This document shows, one piece after another, positions 7,833 to 17,800 of a stretch of 64,000 bases of DNA. The translations under genes were made by a program, and so were the position numbers. The stretch comes from Streptomyces panaciradicis (GTDB lineage Bacteria > Actinomycetota > Actinomycetes > Streptomycetales > Streptomycetaceae): assembly GCF_023516615.1 (NCBI RefSeq), contig NZ_JAMGBF010000107.1, positions 1 through 64,000 of the forward strand, written 5' to 3'. The notes under the pieces were generated by a model. That model was not told the origin of the DNA. It made no database searches and saw only the letters and a list, made by a program, of their open reading frames with translations. Position 1 is the stretch's first letter. The number at the start of each line of letters is the position of its first letter.

Positions 7833-10045
7833 TTGTCGGTGTCGTCCTTCGTCTCTGCGTCCTCTTCGCCCTCGATCACGGGGACGAGCGAGAGCTTGCC
7901 GCGGGAGTCGATCTCGGCGATCTCGACCTGGACCTTGGCGCCCACGCCGAGCACGTCCTCGACGTTCTCGACGCGCTTGCCGCCGGCCAGCTTGCGGATC
8001 TGCGAGATGTGCAGCAGACCGTCCTTGCCGGGCAGCAGCGAGACGAACGCGCCGAACGTCGTCGTCTTCACGACCGTGCCCAGGTAGCGCTCGCCGACCT
8101 CCGGCATGGTCGGGTTGGCGATCGAGTTGATCGTCGCGCGGGCCGCCTCGGCCTGCGAGCCGACCTGGGCACCGATGTAGATCGTGCCGTCGTCCTCGAT
8201 CGTGATCTCGGCGCCGGTGTCCTCCTGGATCTGGTTGATCATCTTGCCCTTGGGGCCGATGACCTCACCAATCTTGTCCACGGGGATCTTCACGGTGATG
8301 ATCCGCGGGGCGTTGGGGGACATCTCGTCCGGCGTGTCGATCGCTTCCATCATCACGTCGAGGATGTGGAGGCGGGCGTCACGGGCCTGCTTCAGGGCCG
8401 CGGCCAGGACGGAGGCCGGGATGCCGTCCAGCTTGGTGTCGAGCTGGAGGGCGGTCACGAACTCCTTGGTGCCGGCGACCTTGAAGTCCATGTCGCCGAA
8501 GGCGTCCTCCGCACCGAGGATGTCGGTGAGGGTGACGTAGTGCGTCTCGCCCTCGATCTCCTGGGAGATCAGGCCCATGGCGATACCGGCGACGGGGGCC
8601 TTCAGCGGCACACCGGCGTTCAGCAGCGACATGGTGGAGGCGCAGACCGAGCCCATGGACGTCGAGCCGTTGGAGCTCAGCGCCTCGGAGACCTGGCGGA
8701 TCGCGTAGGGGAACTCCTCGCGCGTCGGCAGGACCGGGACGAGGGCGCGCTCGGCGAGGGCGCCGTGGCCGATCTCGCGGCGCTTCGGGGAGCCGACGCG
8801 GCCGGTCTCGCCGGTGGAGTACGGCGGGAAGTTGTAGTTGTGCATGTAGCGCTTGCGGGTCACCGGGGAGAGGGTGTCCAGCTGCTGCTCCATGCGGAGC
8901 ATGTTCAGGGTGGTGACGCCCAGGATCTGGGTCTCACCACGCTCGAACACCGCGGAGCCGTGCACGCGCGGGATGGCCTCGACCTCGGCGGCCAGGGTGC
9001 GGATGTCGGTGACACCGCGGCCGTCGATGCGCTTCTTCTCCTTGATGACGCGCTCACGGACCAGGGTCTTGGTCAGCGAGCGGTACGCGGCGGAGATCTC
9101 CTTCTCGCGGCCCTCGAACTCCGGCAGGAGCTTCTCGGCGGCGAGCGCCTTGACGCGGTCCAGCTCGGCCTCGCGCTCCTGCTTGCCGGCGATGGTCAGC
9201 GCGGAGGCGAGCTCCGGCTTGACGGCGGCGGTGAGGGCCTCGAGGACGTCGTCCTGGTAGTCCAGGAAGACCGGGAACTCGCCGGTCGGCTTGGCGGCCT
9301 TGGCGGCGAGGTCGGCCTGGGCCTTGCAGAGCACCTTGATGAAGGGCTTCGCGGCCTCGAGACCGGCGGCGACGACCTCCTCGGTGGGGGCCTCGGCACC
9401 GCCCTTGACCAGCTGGATGGTCTTCTCGGTGGCCTCGGCCTCGACCATCATGATCGCGACGTCGCCGTCCTCCAGGGTGCGGCCCGCGACGACCATGTCG
9501 AAGACGGCGTCCTCGAGCTCGGTGTGCGTCGGGAAGGCCACCCACTGGCCGTTGATCAGCGCGACGCGGACGCCGCCGATCGGGCCGGAGAAGGGCAGAC
9601 CGGCCAGCTGCGTGGACGCGGAGGCGGCGTTGATCGCCACGACGTCGTACAGGTGGTCGGGGTTGAGGGCCATGATCGTGCAGACGACCTGGATCTCGTT
9701 GCGCAGGCCCTTCTTGAAGGACGGGCGCAGCGGGCGGTCGATCAGACGGCAGGTGAGGATGGCGTCCTCGGAGGGACGGCCCTCACGGCGGAAGAAGCTG
9801 CCGGGGATCTTGCCGGCGGCGTACATCCGCTCCTCGACGTCCACCGTGAGGGGGAAGAAGTCGAGCTGGTCCTTGGGATTCTTGGAGGCGGTGGTGGCCG
9901 ACAGCACCATGGTGTCGTCGTCCAGGTAGGCCACGGCGGAGCCGGCGGCCTGCTTGGCCAGGCGGCCCGTCTCGAAGCGGATGGTGCGGGTGCCGAAGGA
10001 ACCGTTGTCGATGACGGCTTCGGCGTAGTGGGTCTCGTTCTCCAC
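7829..10045 (-). CDS. pnp: Polynucleotide phosphorylase
   Basis: PNPase (738 aa) is a phosphorolytic 3'-5' exoribonuclease and polymerase of the RNA degradosome. In Streptomyces it was first described as guanosine pentaphosphate synthetase I. It has two RNase PH-like domains, then a KH domain with the GPKG loop (IGEVIGPKGKMINQI), then an S1 domain (GERYLGTVVKTTTFGAFVSLLPGKDGLLHISQ, read in pieces), and an acidic C-terminus. It lies downstream of rpsO, the classical rpsO-pnp arrangement. Confidence 0.97.
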   Translation of the reverse strand: MENETHYAEAVIDNGSFGTRTIRFETGRLAKQAAGSAVAYLDDDTMVLSATTASKNPKDQLDFFPLTVDVEERMYAAGKIPGSFFRREGRPSEDAILTCRLIDRPLRPSFKKGLRNEIQVVCTIMALNPDHLYDVVAINAASASTQLAGLPFSGPIGGVRVALINGQWVAFPTHTELEDAVFDMVVAGRTLEDGDVAIMMVEAEATEKTIQLVKGGAEAPTEEVVAAGLEAAKPFIKVLCKAQADLAAKAAKPTGEFPVFLDYQDDVLEALTAAVKPELASALTIAGKQEREAELDRVKALAAEKLLPEFEGREKEISAAYRSLTKTLVRERVIKEKKRIDGRGVTDIRTLAAEVEAIPRVHGSAVFERGETQILGVTTLNMLRMEQQLDTLSPVTRKRYMHNYNFPPYSTGETGRVGSPKRREIGHGALAERALVPVLPTREEFPYAIRQVSEALSSNGSTSMGSVCASTMSLLNAGVPLKAPVAGIAMGLISQEIEGETHYVTLTDILGAEDAFGDMDFKVAGTKEFVTALQLDTKLDGIPASVLAAALKQARDARLHILDVMMEAIDTPDEMSPNAPRIITVKIPVDKIGEVIGPKGKMINQIQEDTGAEITIEDDGTIYIGAQVGSQAEAARATINSIANPTMPEVGERYLGTVVKTTTFGAFVSLLPGKDGLLHISQIRKLAGGKRVENVEDVLGVGAKVQVEIAEIDSRGKLSLVPVIEGEEDAETKDDTDK

Positions 10046-10284
10046 TAGCGTTTTCTCCGTTACTTTTCGTCTTTTGTCCCGTCCGCCCGTGTGGCGGGGG
10101 GACGTGAGCGGAGAAGCGCTCCTTCTGGTGCGGGCCGGTCTTCGATCGAAGCACCCGGGGTTCGCATCGCCCGGGGGCCACTACCGAGGACCGGCGGCGG
10201 CGAGGTGCACTTCTCCTCGTGCATACCGCGTGTGCGGCATTGCGCTGTGCTACCACACTACAAAGCGGGTGTGACACTGCGCAC

Positions 10285-10326
10285 GTTTCCGTACGCACGG
10301 CAAAGGTTTCCGTACGTACGGCAAAG
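10285..10326. repeat. Two tandem 21-bp repeats with palindromic core
   Basis: Copies at 10285-10305 and 10306-10326 differ at one base. Each contains CCGTACGYACGG; in the second copy this is a perfect 12-bp palindrome (10310-10321). They lie between the rpsO hairpin and pnp and could be a repressor site or an RNA element. Confidence 0.75.
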
Positions 10327-10360
10327 GGAGCGATCCCCGATCGTTTCGGGAACCGCTCCC
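10326..10360 (-). terminator. Hairpin after rpsO
   Basis: Read on the minus strand, GGGAGCG / CGCTCCC outer arms and TTCCCGA / TCGGGGA inner arms form a long hairpin followed by TTT, 12 nt after the rpsO stop. It is a likely partial terminator or RNase III site between rpsO and pnp. Confidence 0.75.
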
Positions 10361-10371
10361 CTCATGGCGTA

Positions 10372-10659
10372 CTACTTGGCGCCCGCCGCACCGCGACGGA
10401 TGCCGAGGCGGTCGACCAGCGTACGGAAACGCTGGATGTCCTTCTTGGCCAGGTACTGCAGCAGGCGACGGCGCTGACCGACCAGGATGAGCAGACCACG
10501 ACGGGAGTGGTGGTCGTGCTTGTGGGTCTTGAGGTGCTCGGTCAGGTCCGAGATGCGGCGCGAGAGCATGGCGACCTGGACCTCGGGGGAGCCGGTGTCG
10601 CCCTCCTTCTGGCCGAACTCGCTGATGATCTGCTTCTTCGTAGCGGCGTCGAGCGACAC
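10372..10659 (-). CDS. rpsO: 30S ribosomal protein S15
   Basis: A 95-aa S15, which binds 16S rRNA in the small-subunit platform. The family sequence is clear: SLDAATKKQIISEFG, DTGSPEVQVAMLSRRI, LTEHLKTHKHDHHSRRGLL, VGQRRRLLQYL. The GTG start at 10659 has GAGGAG upstream. The frame is open far upstream, but only this part matches S15. First gene of the rpsO-pnp-M16-dapB cluster. Confidence 0.97.
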   Translation of the reverse strand: MSLDAATKKQIISEFGQKEGDTGSPEVQVAMLSRRISDLTEHLKTHKHDHHSRRGLLILVGQRRRLLQYLAKKDIQRFRTLVDRLGIRRGAAGAK

Positions 10660-10835
10660 TCGTACTCCTCGTGATCTGTGGTTGCCGCCGAGTGCCCCTG
10701 GTCTGCTTCTCAGGGGAGCTTCCGTGACTCGGGAGGCGGGATCCGCTGAGCGCAGTCTCCGGACGAACCGGGGACGCGTACACAAACGGCCGTCACACAG
10801 CGTACCAGGCGGCCGGGGCCGTTCCCGCCGGGGTC

Positions 10836-12356
10836 CTAGCGCACCGCCAGGCTCTCGACGCCGAGGACGAGGTAGACCCATCGTGGCTGCCCCTTGGCGG
10901 GTCCGTCGACCTTCTTGACACCGAAGAAGATACGGCCGTCCTGGACGACGATGTCGTTGTACTCCGTGGTCGTCATGAAGTCGGCCTCCTGGGGGAGGTC
11001 GAAGTAGAGGTACGGGGTCTCCGCACCGGTCTTCGGGTTCAGGGCGACCAGTCCCGTGGGCATGACGTGCTGGTCGGTCACGCGCACGGCGAGGAGCCGG
11101 TCGCCGCTCATCCGTACGGGGTACAGCAGCGAGCCGGGGCCGGAGTCGAACTTCCTGGTGGTCTTCCCGGTCGCCAGGTCGAAGCCGATGATCCAGTTGG
11201 AGTTGATCAGCTCACCCGAGTCCTTGCTGCGCAGGAAGACTTGGCCGGCGCCGACGGCAATGGTCGGGCAGTCCTCGGTCGACAGGTAGTCGTCGTACGA
11301 GCACTCGCCCACGTAGGTGCCGTTCTGCAGGCGGATCACCGCCCGCGTGCTGCCGTGGCCGTCGAGGGAGAGCATCTCGGAGATGCCGATCTCGCCGGCC
11401 TGGACGGCGAGGACGGGCGGTTCGGCGGAGGGGATGTTCAGGTCGCGGACGCCCTTGGCGGCGGAGTACGTCCACAGGGTCGCGCCGGTCTTCGGGTCGA
11501 CCTTGCGCGCCTTGTAGGTGGTGGCGTCCGTGGAGTCGGCGGGCGCCTTGTCGTTCCAGCACTGCTCGCGCACCAGCAGCGCGCCTCCGCCGGCGGCGCC
11601 CATGTCCTGGCAGGCGCCGTTCGCGGTCGTCCCCCACGCGCGCGTGCCGTCCTTCATGCGGTACGCGTCCGTGCCGCCGCCCCACGTCACGACGACCGTG
11701 CCGTGCACGAGGGTCACGCTCGGGGTGTCCTGCTCGTCGCCTCCGGTCGCGATGCCGTGGCCGTCCCCGAGCTGGGAGACGGGGAAGTCGGCGTCCCAGA
11801 TCTCCCGGCCGTCGTCGAGGTCGAAGAAGGCCACGTGGTTGCAGTAGGCGTTGCCGCGGTCGTTGGCCCGGAAGAGGACGGCCGTGCGGTTGTCGCCGGT
11901 GACGCGGCGGGTGTAGCCGCAGATCGGGCCGTCGAGGGGCAGCTTCCACTTCTCGTCGCCGGGAGAGGCGTCGTCGCCGATGCGCAGGCCGAGGACGGTC
12001 TTGTTGATGCCCTTGGCGAGGATCTTGTCGGTGGCCCACATGCCGGGCAGCTCGTAGTGCTCACCGGGGCTCATGTCGTCCACGGAGAAGCGGAAGGCCA
12101 TCTTTCCGGTGGGGTTCGCGGGCTTCTTCTCGACGGTCTCCCGGACGTCGAGGGAGCCCTGCGCGGTGGCCGGGGTGCCCGAGGCCTTCGTACCGCCCCT
12201 GCCGGAGCCCCACAGGAACCAGCCGCCCGTGCCGAGGGCAGCGACCAGGACAAGCGCGAGCAGGGCCAGGGGCCACCTGGGGCGGCGCTCGGGAGCGGGG
12301 GGCTGCGCGGGGGGCGCGGGGGGCGTGTACATCGATGGCGGCGGGCCGAAGCTCAC
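10836..12356 (-). CDS. Membrane-anchored PQQ-type beta-propeller-like protein
   Basis: A 506-aa protein with a short Pro-rich N-terminus, one transmembrane segment (WPLALLALVLVAALGTGGWFLW, about 28-49) and a large extracytoplasmic part. That part has repeated strand motifs of PQQ-like propellers (GREIWDADFP, GATLWTYSA, GFDLATGKTTRKF, ALNPKTGAETPYLY) and paired cysteines. I chose the GTG at 12356 (product begins MSFGPPPSMYTPP; AAGGGA about 10 nt upstream), as in Streptomyces ESX-linked homologues I recall. The frame stays open for about 1 kb upstream, but that part runs through a 106-bp repeat whose period is not a multiple of three. It sits between rpsO and eccD on the same strand; a role in ESX is inferred from position only. 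Confidence 0.8.
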   Translation of the reverse strand: MSFGPPPSMYTPPAPPAQPPAPERRPRWPLALLALVLVAALGTGGWFLWGSGRGGTKASGTPATAQGSLDVRETVEKKPANPTGKMAFRFSVDDMSPGEHYELPGMWATDKILAKGINKTVLGLRIGDDASPGDEKWKLPLDGPICGYTRRVTGDNRTAVLFRANDRGNAYCNHVAFFDLDDGREIWDADFPVSQLGDGHGIATGGDEQDTPSVTLVHGTVVVTWGGGTDAYRMKDGTRAWGTTANGACQDMGAAGGGALLVREQCWNDKAPADSTDATTYKARKVDPKTGATLWTYSAAKGVRDLNIPSAEPPVLAVQAGEIGISEMLSLDGHGSTRAVIRLQNGTYVGECSYDDYLSTEDCPTIAVGAGQVFLRSKDSGELINSNWIIGFDLATGKTTRKFDSGPGSLLYPVRMSGDRLLAVRVTDQHVMPTGLVALNPKTGAETPYLYFDLPQEADFMTTTEYNDIVVQDGRIFFGVKKVDGPAKGQPRWVYLVLGVESLAVR

Positions 12357-13072
12357 GCGGGGGGTCCCTTTCGTACGGCGGCCTTGTGGTGGCGGAGCGT
12401 TTCTGCGACGGGGGCGGGCTTGGGTGGAGGTGCGGTTCCGAGGAGGGGGCGGATGCCGGTGGAGGCGGGGCTCCGACCGGGGTGCGGCCTCCGACGGGGG
12501 TGCGGCCTCCGGGGGGTACGGACTCTGGTGGAGGCGCGGACTCCGGTGGAGGCGCGGGCTGGGGCAGGGTGCGGATTTCAACGGGGCACGGACTCTGGCG
12601 GGGGCGCGGCTGCCGACGGGGGTGCGGATTGCGGTGGAGCCGCAGCTTCCGAAGGAGGCGCGGGCTCGGGCAGGGTGCGGAGTTCGACGGGGCACGGACT
12701 CTGGCGGGAGCGCGGCTTCCGACGGGGATGCGGATTGCGGTGGCGCCGCAGCTTCCGAAGGAGGCGCGGGCTCGGGCAGGGTGCGGATTTCGACGGGGCA
12801 CGGACTCTGGCGGGAGCGCGGCTTCCGACGGGGATGCGGATTGCGGTGGCGCCGCGGCTCCACCGGGGCACGGACTCGAGTGGAGACGCGCTTCCGAAGG
12901 GGGCGCGGGCTCCAAAGGAGAGGCGCGCGCGGGCTCCAGGAGAGGCGCGGCTTTCGACGCGGTGCGGGCTCCGGTGGCGGCGCGCATTTCGGCGGAGGTG
13001 CGGATTCCGGTCCGGTGGGCATGGCAACGCCCCACGCTCCGGGTGCGGAGTGTGGGGCGGTACGGCCGTCGG
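12357..13072. repeat. Low-complexity region with a 106-bp tandem repeat
   Basis: A 716-bp stretch between eccD and the propeller gene. Three near-identical copies of a 106-bp unit begin at 12562, 12668 and 12774, each starting GGGCAGGGTGCGGA. Around them are shorter variants such as GGTGCGGACTCCGGTGGA. All six frames are almost free of stops here, and the period is not a multiple of three, so long frames through it are composition artefacts. I see no supported gene. Confidence 0.85.
13028..13059 (-). terminator. Hairpin downstream of eccD
   Basis: CGCCCCAC (13028-13035) pairs with GTGGGGCG (13052-13059) and CTCCG (13037-13041) with CGGAG (13046-13050), with a 4-nt loop, just past the eccD stop (13073). 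No U-tract. Probable terminator separating eccD from the propeller gene. Confidence 0.7.
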
Positions 13073-14530
13073 CTAGACGCCGCCGCGGACCTTGCCGTAG
13101 ACGTCGAGGACGGCCAGGCAGACCGGCACCAGCGACAGCAGGACCAGCGAGTCCGCGAGGTCGAGCATGCGGCCCCAGAAGGGGGACAGGCCCTTCTGCG
13201 GGACGATCAGGGCGATCGCGATGAGCAGCAGCACACCGACCGCGACCGAGGCGCCGAGCCACAGGGTCCGTACGTTGACCGGGCCCGAGTTGCCCTGGAG
13301 CAGGTCCATGATGACGCCGGCCGGCGGCGAGATGGCTAGGCCGAGGACCAGCAGGGCGAGCGTGACGACGCCGGCCACGAAGAGGCAGGTGACCTGGGCG
13401 GTGTAGCGGAACAGACGGGCCCGCAGCATCGCGGCGAGGCCGGTGCACAGGGCGAGCAGCTGGGCCCAGCCGCTGTCGCTGAAGCCGAGCACCGCGCCGC
13501 CCGCGCCGACGACGACCGCGGCGCAGCCGCCCACCAGGCCGAGCAGCAGCTCGTGGCCGCGGCTGGTCTGGGCGACGATGCGCTGGACGTCGACGGCCTC
13601 CAGGTCGCCCTCGCGGCCCTCGCGGCGCGCGCGGGCCAGGTCCTCGGGGTTGCGGAAGCCGATCGGCAGTTTGGCGAACCGGGCCGACCAGCCGGGCAGG
13701 AAGCCGACGACGGCCAGGGCGACGACGGCGGTGCCGGCGGCGATCTCGCGCGGCGCGGCGTCGGTGAGCACCCCGGCGAACACGGCGAGCGTGCCGATCG
13801 CGGAGGCCAGCGCGGCGGCCACGAACGGGGCGTCGCCCTGCGGCAGCAGCATGATCAGCACGACGGAGAACAGCAGGACGGCGACGCAGCCGACGAGGAA
13901 CTGGATCCGGCCCGGCCCCTCGTGCGCGTCCTGCGCGATGACACCGGAGCCCGCGATGAGCGCGTGCGGCAGCGCCGAGATGCCGAGCGCGACGGCCGAG
14001 CCCCGGTCGTCGTACACCCGCGCGCGTACACCGGCCATGGCGGTCAGGGCGAGCGCGGTGACGCCGGCGAGGATGCCCTGCAGGCCGTGCATGTCGTGCC
14101 GGACCGGGTCGGCGAACCAGAAGACGAAGCCGAGCATGACGAGCAGCAGCGATCCGGCGACCAGGCCGGCGATCCGCATCAGGTTGTCGTTCCAGCTGCG
14201 GGTGTCCTGCTTGACCGCGGCGGCGATGGCGTCGACCACGTCGTCATGCACGGCCGGCGGCAGCGAGTCGGCGAACGTGCGCAGCAGCAGCACCTCGCCG
14301 TCGCGGACGCGGTGCTCCAGCAACGAACGGCTCGCGTCGAGCACCTGGCCCTCGCGCGTCACCAGGTGGTAGCCGGCGAGACTCGTGTCCGACTGGACCA
14401 GACCGGCGAGCCGGATGATCTCAGGGAAGAGGTCCTGGATCGGAAGGTCCTCGGGCAGCGCCACATCGACCCGACTGTCCGGCGCTGCGATGGTGATTCG
14501 GCAGAAACCTGTCGAAGTCCCCGTGCTCAC
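13073..14530 (-). CDS. eccD: Type VII secretion integral membrane protein EccD
   Basis: EccD (485 aa) is the multispanning inner-membrane channel component of ESX/type VII secretion. Residues about 10-90 form the ubiquitin-like YukD domain (FCRITIAAPDSRVDVALPED). A large hydrophobic domain with about eleven transmembrane helices follows (about 118-482), interrupted by a cytoplasmic loop (about 300-330, RNPEDLARARREGREGDLEAVD). The start is GTG at 14530 with AGGGGGA upstream. It is divergent from eccC, so one intergenic region serves both core genes. Confidence 0.94.
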   Translation of the reverse strand: MSTGTSTGFCRITIAAPDSRVDVALPEDLPIQDLFPEIIRLAGLVQSDTSLAGYHLVTREGQVLDASRSLLEHRVRDGEVLLLRTFADSLPPAVHDDVVDAIAAAVKQDTRSWNDNLMRIAGLVAGSLLLVMLGFVFWFADPVRHDMHGLQGILAGVTALALTAMAGVRARVYDDRGSAVALGISALPHALIAGSGVIAQDAHEGPGRIQFLVGCVAVLLFSVVLIMLLPQGDAPFVAAALASAIGTLAVFAGVLTDAAPREIAAGTAVVALAVVGFLPGWSARFAKLPIGFRNPEDLARARREGREGDLEAVDVQRIVAQTSRGHELLLGLVGGCAAVVVGAGGAVLGFSDSGWAQLLALCTGLAAMLRARLFRYTAQVTCLFVAGVVTLALLVLGLAISPPAGVIMDLLQGNSGPVNVRTLWLGASVAVGVLLLIAIALIVPQKGLSPFWGRMLDLADSLVLLSLVPVCLAVLDVYGKVRGGV

Positions 14531-14841
14531 CTGGTGATCCCCCTGCTAGACAACTTCTCGACGACTGCCAGACGCGACGGCTGGACGACTGCCGAGGTCG
14601 CGTCCTCGCGTCGCTCGTACGACGCGGAGCGCCACCCTATCCGTTGTCGCACCCACGACAGGCCGGCCTCCCCCATTCCTCCCAGGACCTGCGCCGCATC
14701 TCCATCCGCCTGGCTCCCTCGCCCACCTCGGCCATCAGTAGGATCGTCGCCTACGCGAACGACGCCTACGCGAACAAGAACGTCGCGGTACACGGGGGCG
14801 TCGGTGCCAGGACGTATCAATCGCGAAGGATGAGTGCATCG
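14531..14841. promoter_or_regulatory. Divergent eccD/eccC promoter region with 13-bp direct repeats
   Basis: This 311-bp gap separates the two divergent ESX core genes and should hold both promoters. It contains two identical direct repeats, CGCCTACGCGAAC, at 14748-14760 and 14763-14775 (15-bp spacing), 67-94 nt before the chosen eccC start. They are candidate regulator half-sites. I see no convincing -10/-35 pair. Confidence 0.45.
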
Positions 14842-17800
14842 GTGAGCGTCGTCATCATCAAACGACCACCGCGGACAGTGCCCCCGGCCGTACCCGAGGG
14901 CGAGGTGCGGCTCGAGACGCCGCCCGAGCTGCCCCGCGAGGGCGACGAGAGCATGCTGATGAACCTGCTGCCCATGATGGGCATGCTGGGTTCCGTCGGC
15001 TTCTTCTTCATGCCCAACCTGCCCTCGTACATGAGGGTGGTCGGCGGCCTGATGCTGGCCTCCACACTGGCCATGGCCATCGCCCAGTACGCCAAGTCCC
15101 GCCAGGGCGGCGGCGCGGGGATGGCGCAGGACCGGCGTGACTACTTCCGCTATCTGGAGCAGGTCCGCAAGGACGTGCACAAGACCGCCGAACTCCAGCG
15201 GCGCAGCCAGCTGTTCCAGCACCCCGAGCCGGACCAGCTGTGGGCGGTGGCCGCCGACGGCAAGCGGCTGTGGGAACGGCGGCCGACGGACGCGGACTTC
15301 GCCTCCGTGCGGATCGGCCGCGGCGTGCAGCAGCTCAACACCCCGCTCGTCGCGCCGGACACGGCCCCCAAGGAGGAGCTGGAGCCGCTCACGGCGGCCG
15401 CCATGAAGGCGTTCCTCGACGCGCACGGCTCGCTCAACGACCTGCCCGTCTCCGTGTCGCTGCGCGCCTTCTACCACGTGACGGTCTGCGGCGAGACGGA
15501 CACGGTGTACGCCAACGCCCGTGCCACGGTTGCCCAGTTGACGACGCTGCACTCCCCCGAGGACCTGATGGTCGCGGTCGTGGCGCACCCCTCCTCGGCG
15601 GCCGACTGGGACTGGATCAAGTGGCTGCCGCACAGCCAGCACCCGAAGGCCAAGGACGGCGCGGGCTCGGCCCGGCTGCTCTTCGACGACCTCGGTGAGC
15701 TGGAGGAGGCGCTGGCCGACCAGCTCGACGACCGTCCGCGCTGGAACCGGGACGCCAACCCGGTCTACGACCAGCCGCACCTGATCGTGATCCTCGACGG
15801 CGGCACCGTGCCCCCGGACTCCGAACTCGCCAGCGTCGAGGGGCTGCAGGGCGTCACCTTCCTGGAGATCGCCCCGGGCGAGCTGGAGGAGGAGCTGCGG
15901 GCCGGCCTCACCATCTTCGTGAAGCCGGAGCGGATGCGCCTGTTCGTCGGCCACGAGTCGGCGTACACGGGCAGGCCGGACGTGCTCAGCCCCGAGCAGG
16001 CCGAGTCCCTGGCCCGCCAGCTCGCGCCCTACCGGGTCGGTTCGGCCGAGGAGGGCGAACCGCTGCTGTCCAACCTGGACTTCACCGACCTGATGGGCAT
16101 CGGCGACGCCGGTGCCGTCGACGTCTCGCGCACCTGGCGGCCGCGCACGCTGCACGAGCGGCTGCGGGTGCCGATCGGCGTCGGCGAGAACGGCGAGCCG
16201 GTCATGCTGGACCTGAAGGAGGCGTCCCAGGAGGGCATGGGCCCGCACGGCCTGTGCGTCGGCGCCACCGGTTCCGGCAAGTCGGAGCTGCTGCGCACGC
16301 TGGTCCTCGGCCTCGCCGTGACGCACTCCTCGGAGACGCTGAACTTCATCCTCGCGGACTTCAAGGGCGGTGCCACGTTCGCCGGTATGGCGGACATGCC
16401 GCACACCGCGGCCGTCATCACCAACCTCGCCGACGACCTCACCCTCGTCGACCGTATGCGGGACGCGATCACCGGTGAGATGCAGCGCCGCCAGGAACTG
16501 CTGCGCACCGCGGGCAACTACGCCAACCTGCACGACTACGAGAAGGCCCGGGCCGCCGGCGCCGCCCTCGAACCGATGGCGTCGTTGGTGATCGTGCTCG
16601 ACGAGTTCTCCGAACTCCTCACCGCCAAGCCCGACTTCATCGACATGTTCATCCAGATCGGCCGGATCGGCCGTTCGCTGGGCGTGCACCTGCTGCTGGC
16701 CTCGCAGCGCCTGGAGGAGGGCAAGCTGCGCGGCCTGGACACCTATCTGTCGTACCGGATCGGTCTGCGCACCTTCTCCGCCGCCGAGTCCCGCACGGCG
16801 ATCGGCGTCCCGGACGCCTACCACCTGCCGTCGATCCCCGGTTCCGGCTACCTGCGCTACGACACCGACACCATGGTCCGCTTCAAGGCGGCGTACGTGT
16901 CGGGCGCGTACCACGGCGAGGGCCCCTCCCGGGTGCACCGCTCGACGCAGCTGCGGCCCGCGCTGTTCACGGCGGAGCACGTGGCGCTGCCGCCGCAGCC
17001 GGTGGTCGAGGAGCCGGAGGCCGACAACCGCGTCGACGACGCGCTCGCCGACACCGTCCTGGACGTCATCGTCGGCAAGATGGTCAACCAGGGTCCGCCC
17101 GCCCACCAGGTGTGGCTGCCCCCGCTGGACGAGGCGCCCTCGCTGGAGCAGCTGCTGCCGCAGCTCGCCGTCACCCAGGACCGCGGCCTGACCGCGCCCG
17201 ACTACACCGCGCTCGGCCGGCTCAACGTGCCGGTCGGCCTGGTGGACAAGCCGTTCGAGCAGCGGCGCGACGTGCTGTACCGGGACTTCTCCGGCGGCGC
17301 CGGTCACGGTCTGTTCGTCGGTGGCCCGCAGTCCGGCAAGTCGACGCTGCTGCGCTCGCTCATCGCGTCGTTCTCCCTCACCCACACGCCGGCCGAAGTG
17401 CAGTTCTACTGCCTGGACTTCGGCGGCGGCGGTCTGATCGCGATGGAGGAGCTGGCGCACGTCGGCGGCGTCGCGAACCGGCTGGACGCCGAGAAGGTGC
17501 GCCGTACGGTCAGCGAGGTCGAGGGCATCCTCAACGCCCGCGAGGAGTACTTCCGCACCAACAACATCGACTCGGTGCAGACCTACCGTCAGCGGCGGGC
17601 CGCCGGGCATCTGCCGGACCAGCCCTGGGGGGACGTCTTCCTCGTCATCGACGGCTGGGCGACCTTCAAGACGGACTACGAGCTGCTGGAGTCCACGGTC
17701 ACCGAGATCGCCACGCGCGGCCTCGGCTTCGGTGTGCACGTCGTCCTGACCGCGTCCCGCTACACCGAGGTGCGGCCCGCGCTCAAGGACATGCTGCAGA

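Larger units (their letters stand above)
10046..10371 (-). promoter_or_regulatory. rpsO-pnp intergenic region
   Basis: This 326-bp gap holds the rpsO-distal hairpin at 10326-10360, then (toward pnp) two 21-bp tandem repeats at 10285-10326, and the pnp leader. In Streptomyces pnp is known to be transcribed both by readthrough from rpsO and from its own promoter, with RNase III cleavage in this interval. That is family knowledge; here I only see the hairpin and the repeats. Confidence 0.55.

Noticed and set aside
8009..10048. 679-codon frame opposite pnp
   Set aside because: Antisense shadow of a clearly conserved gene.
12357..13448. N-terminal extension of the propeller gene through the repeat region and into eccD
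   Set aside because: The 106-bp repeat period changes frame at each copy, an eccD hairpin intervenes, and a GTG with ribosome site at 12356 gives the family-like start.
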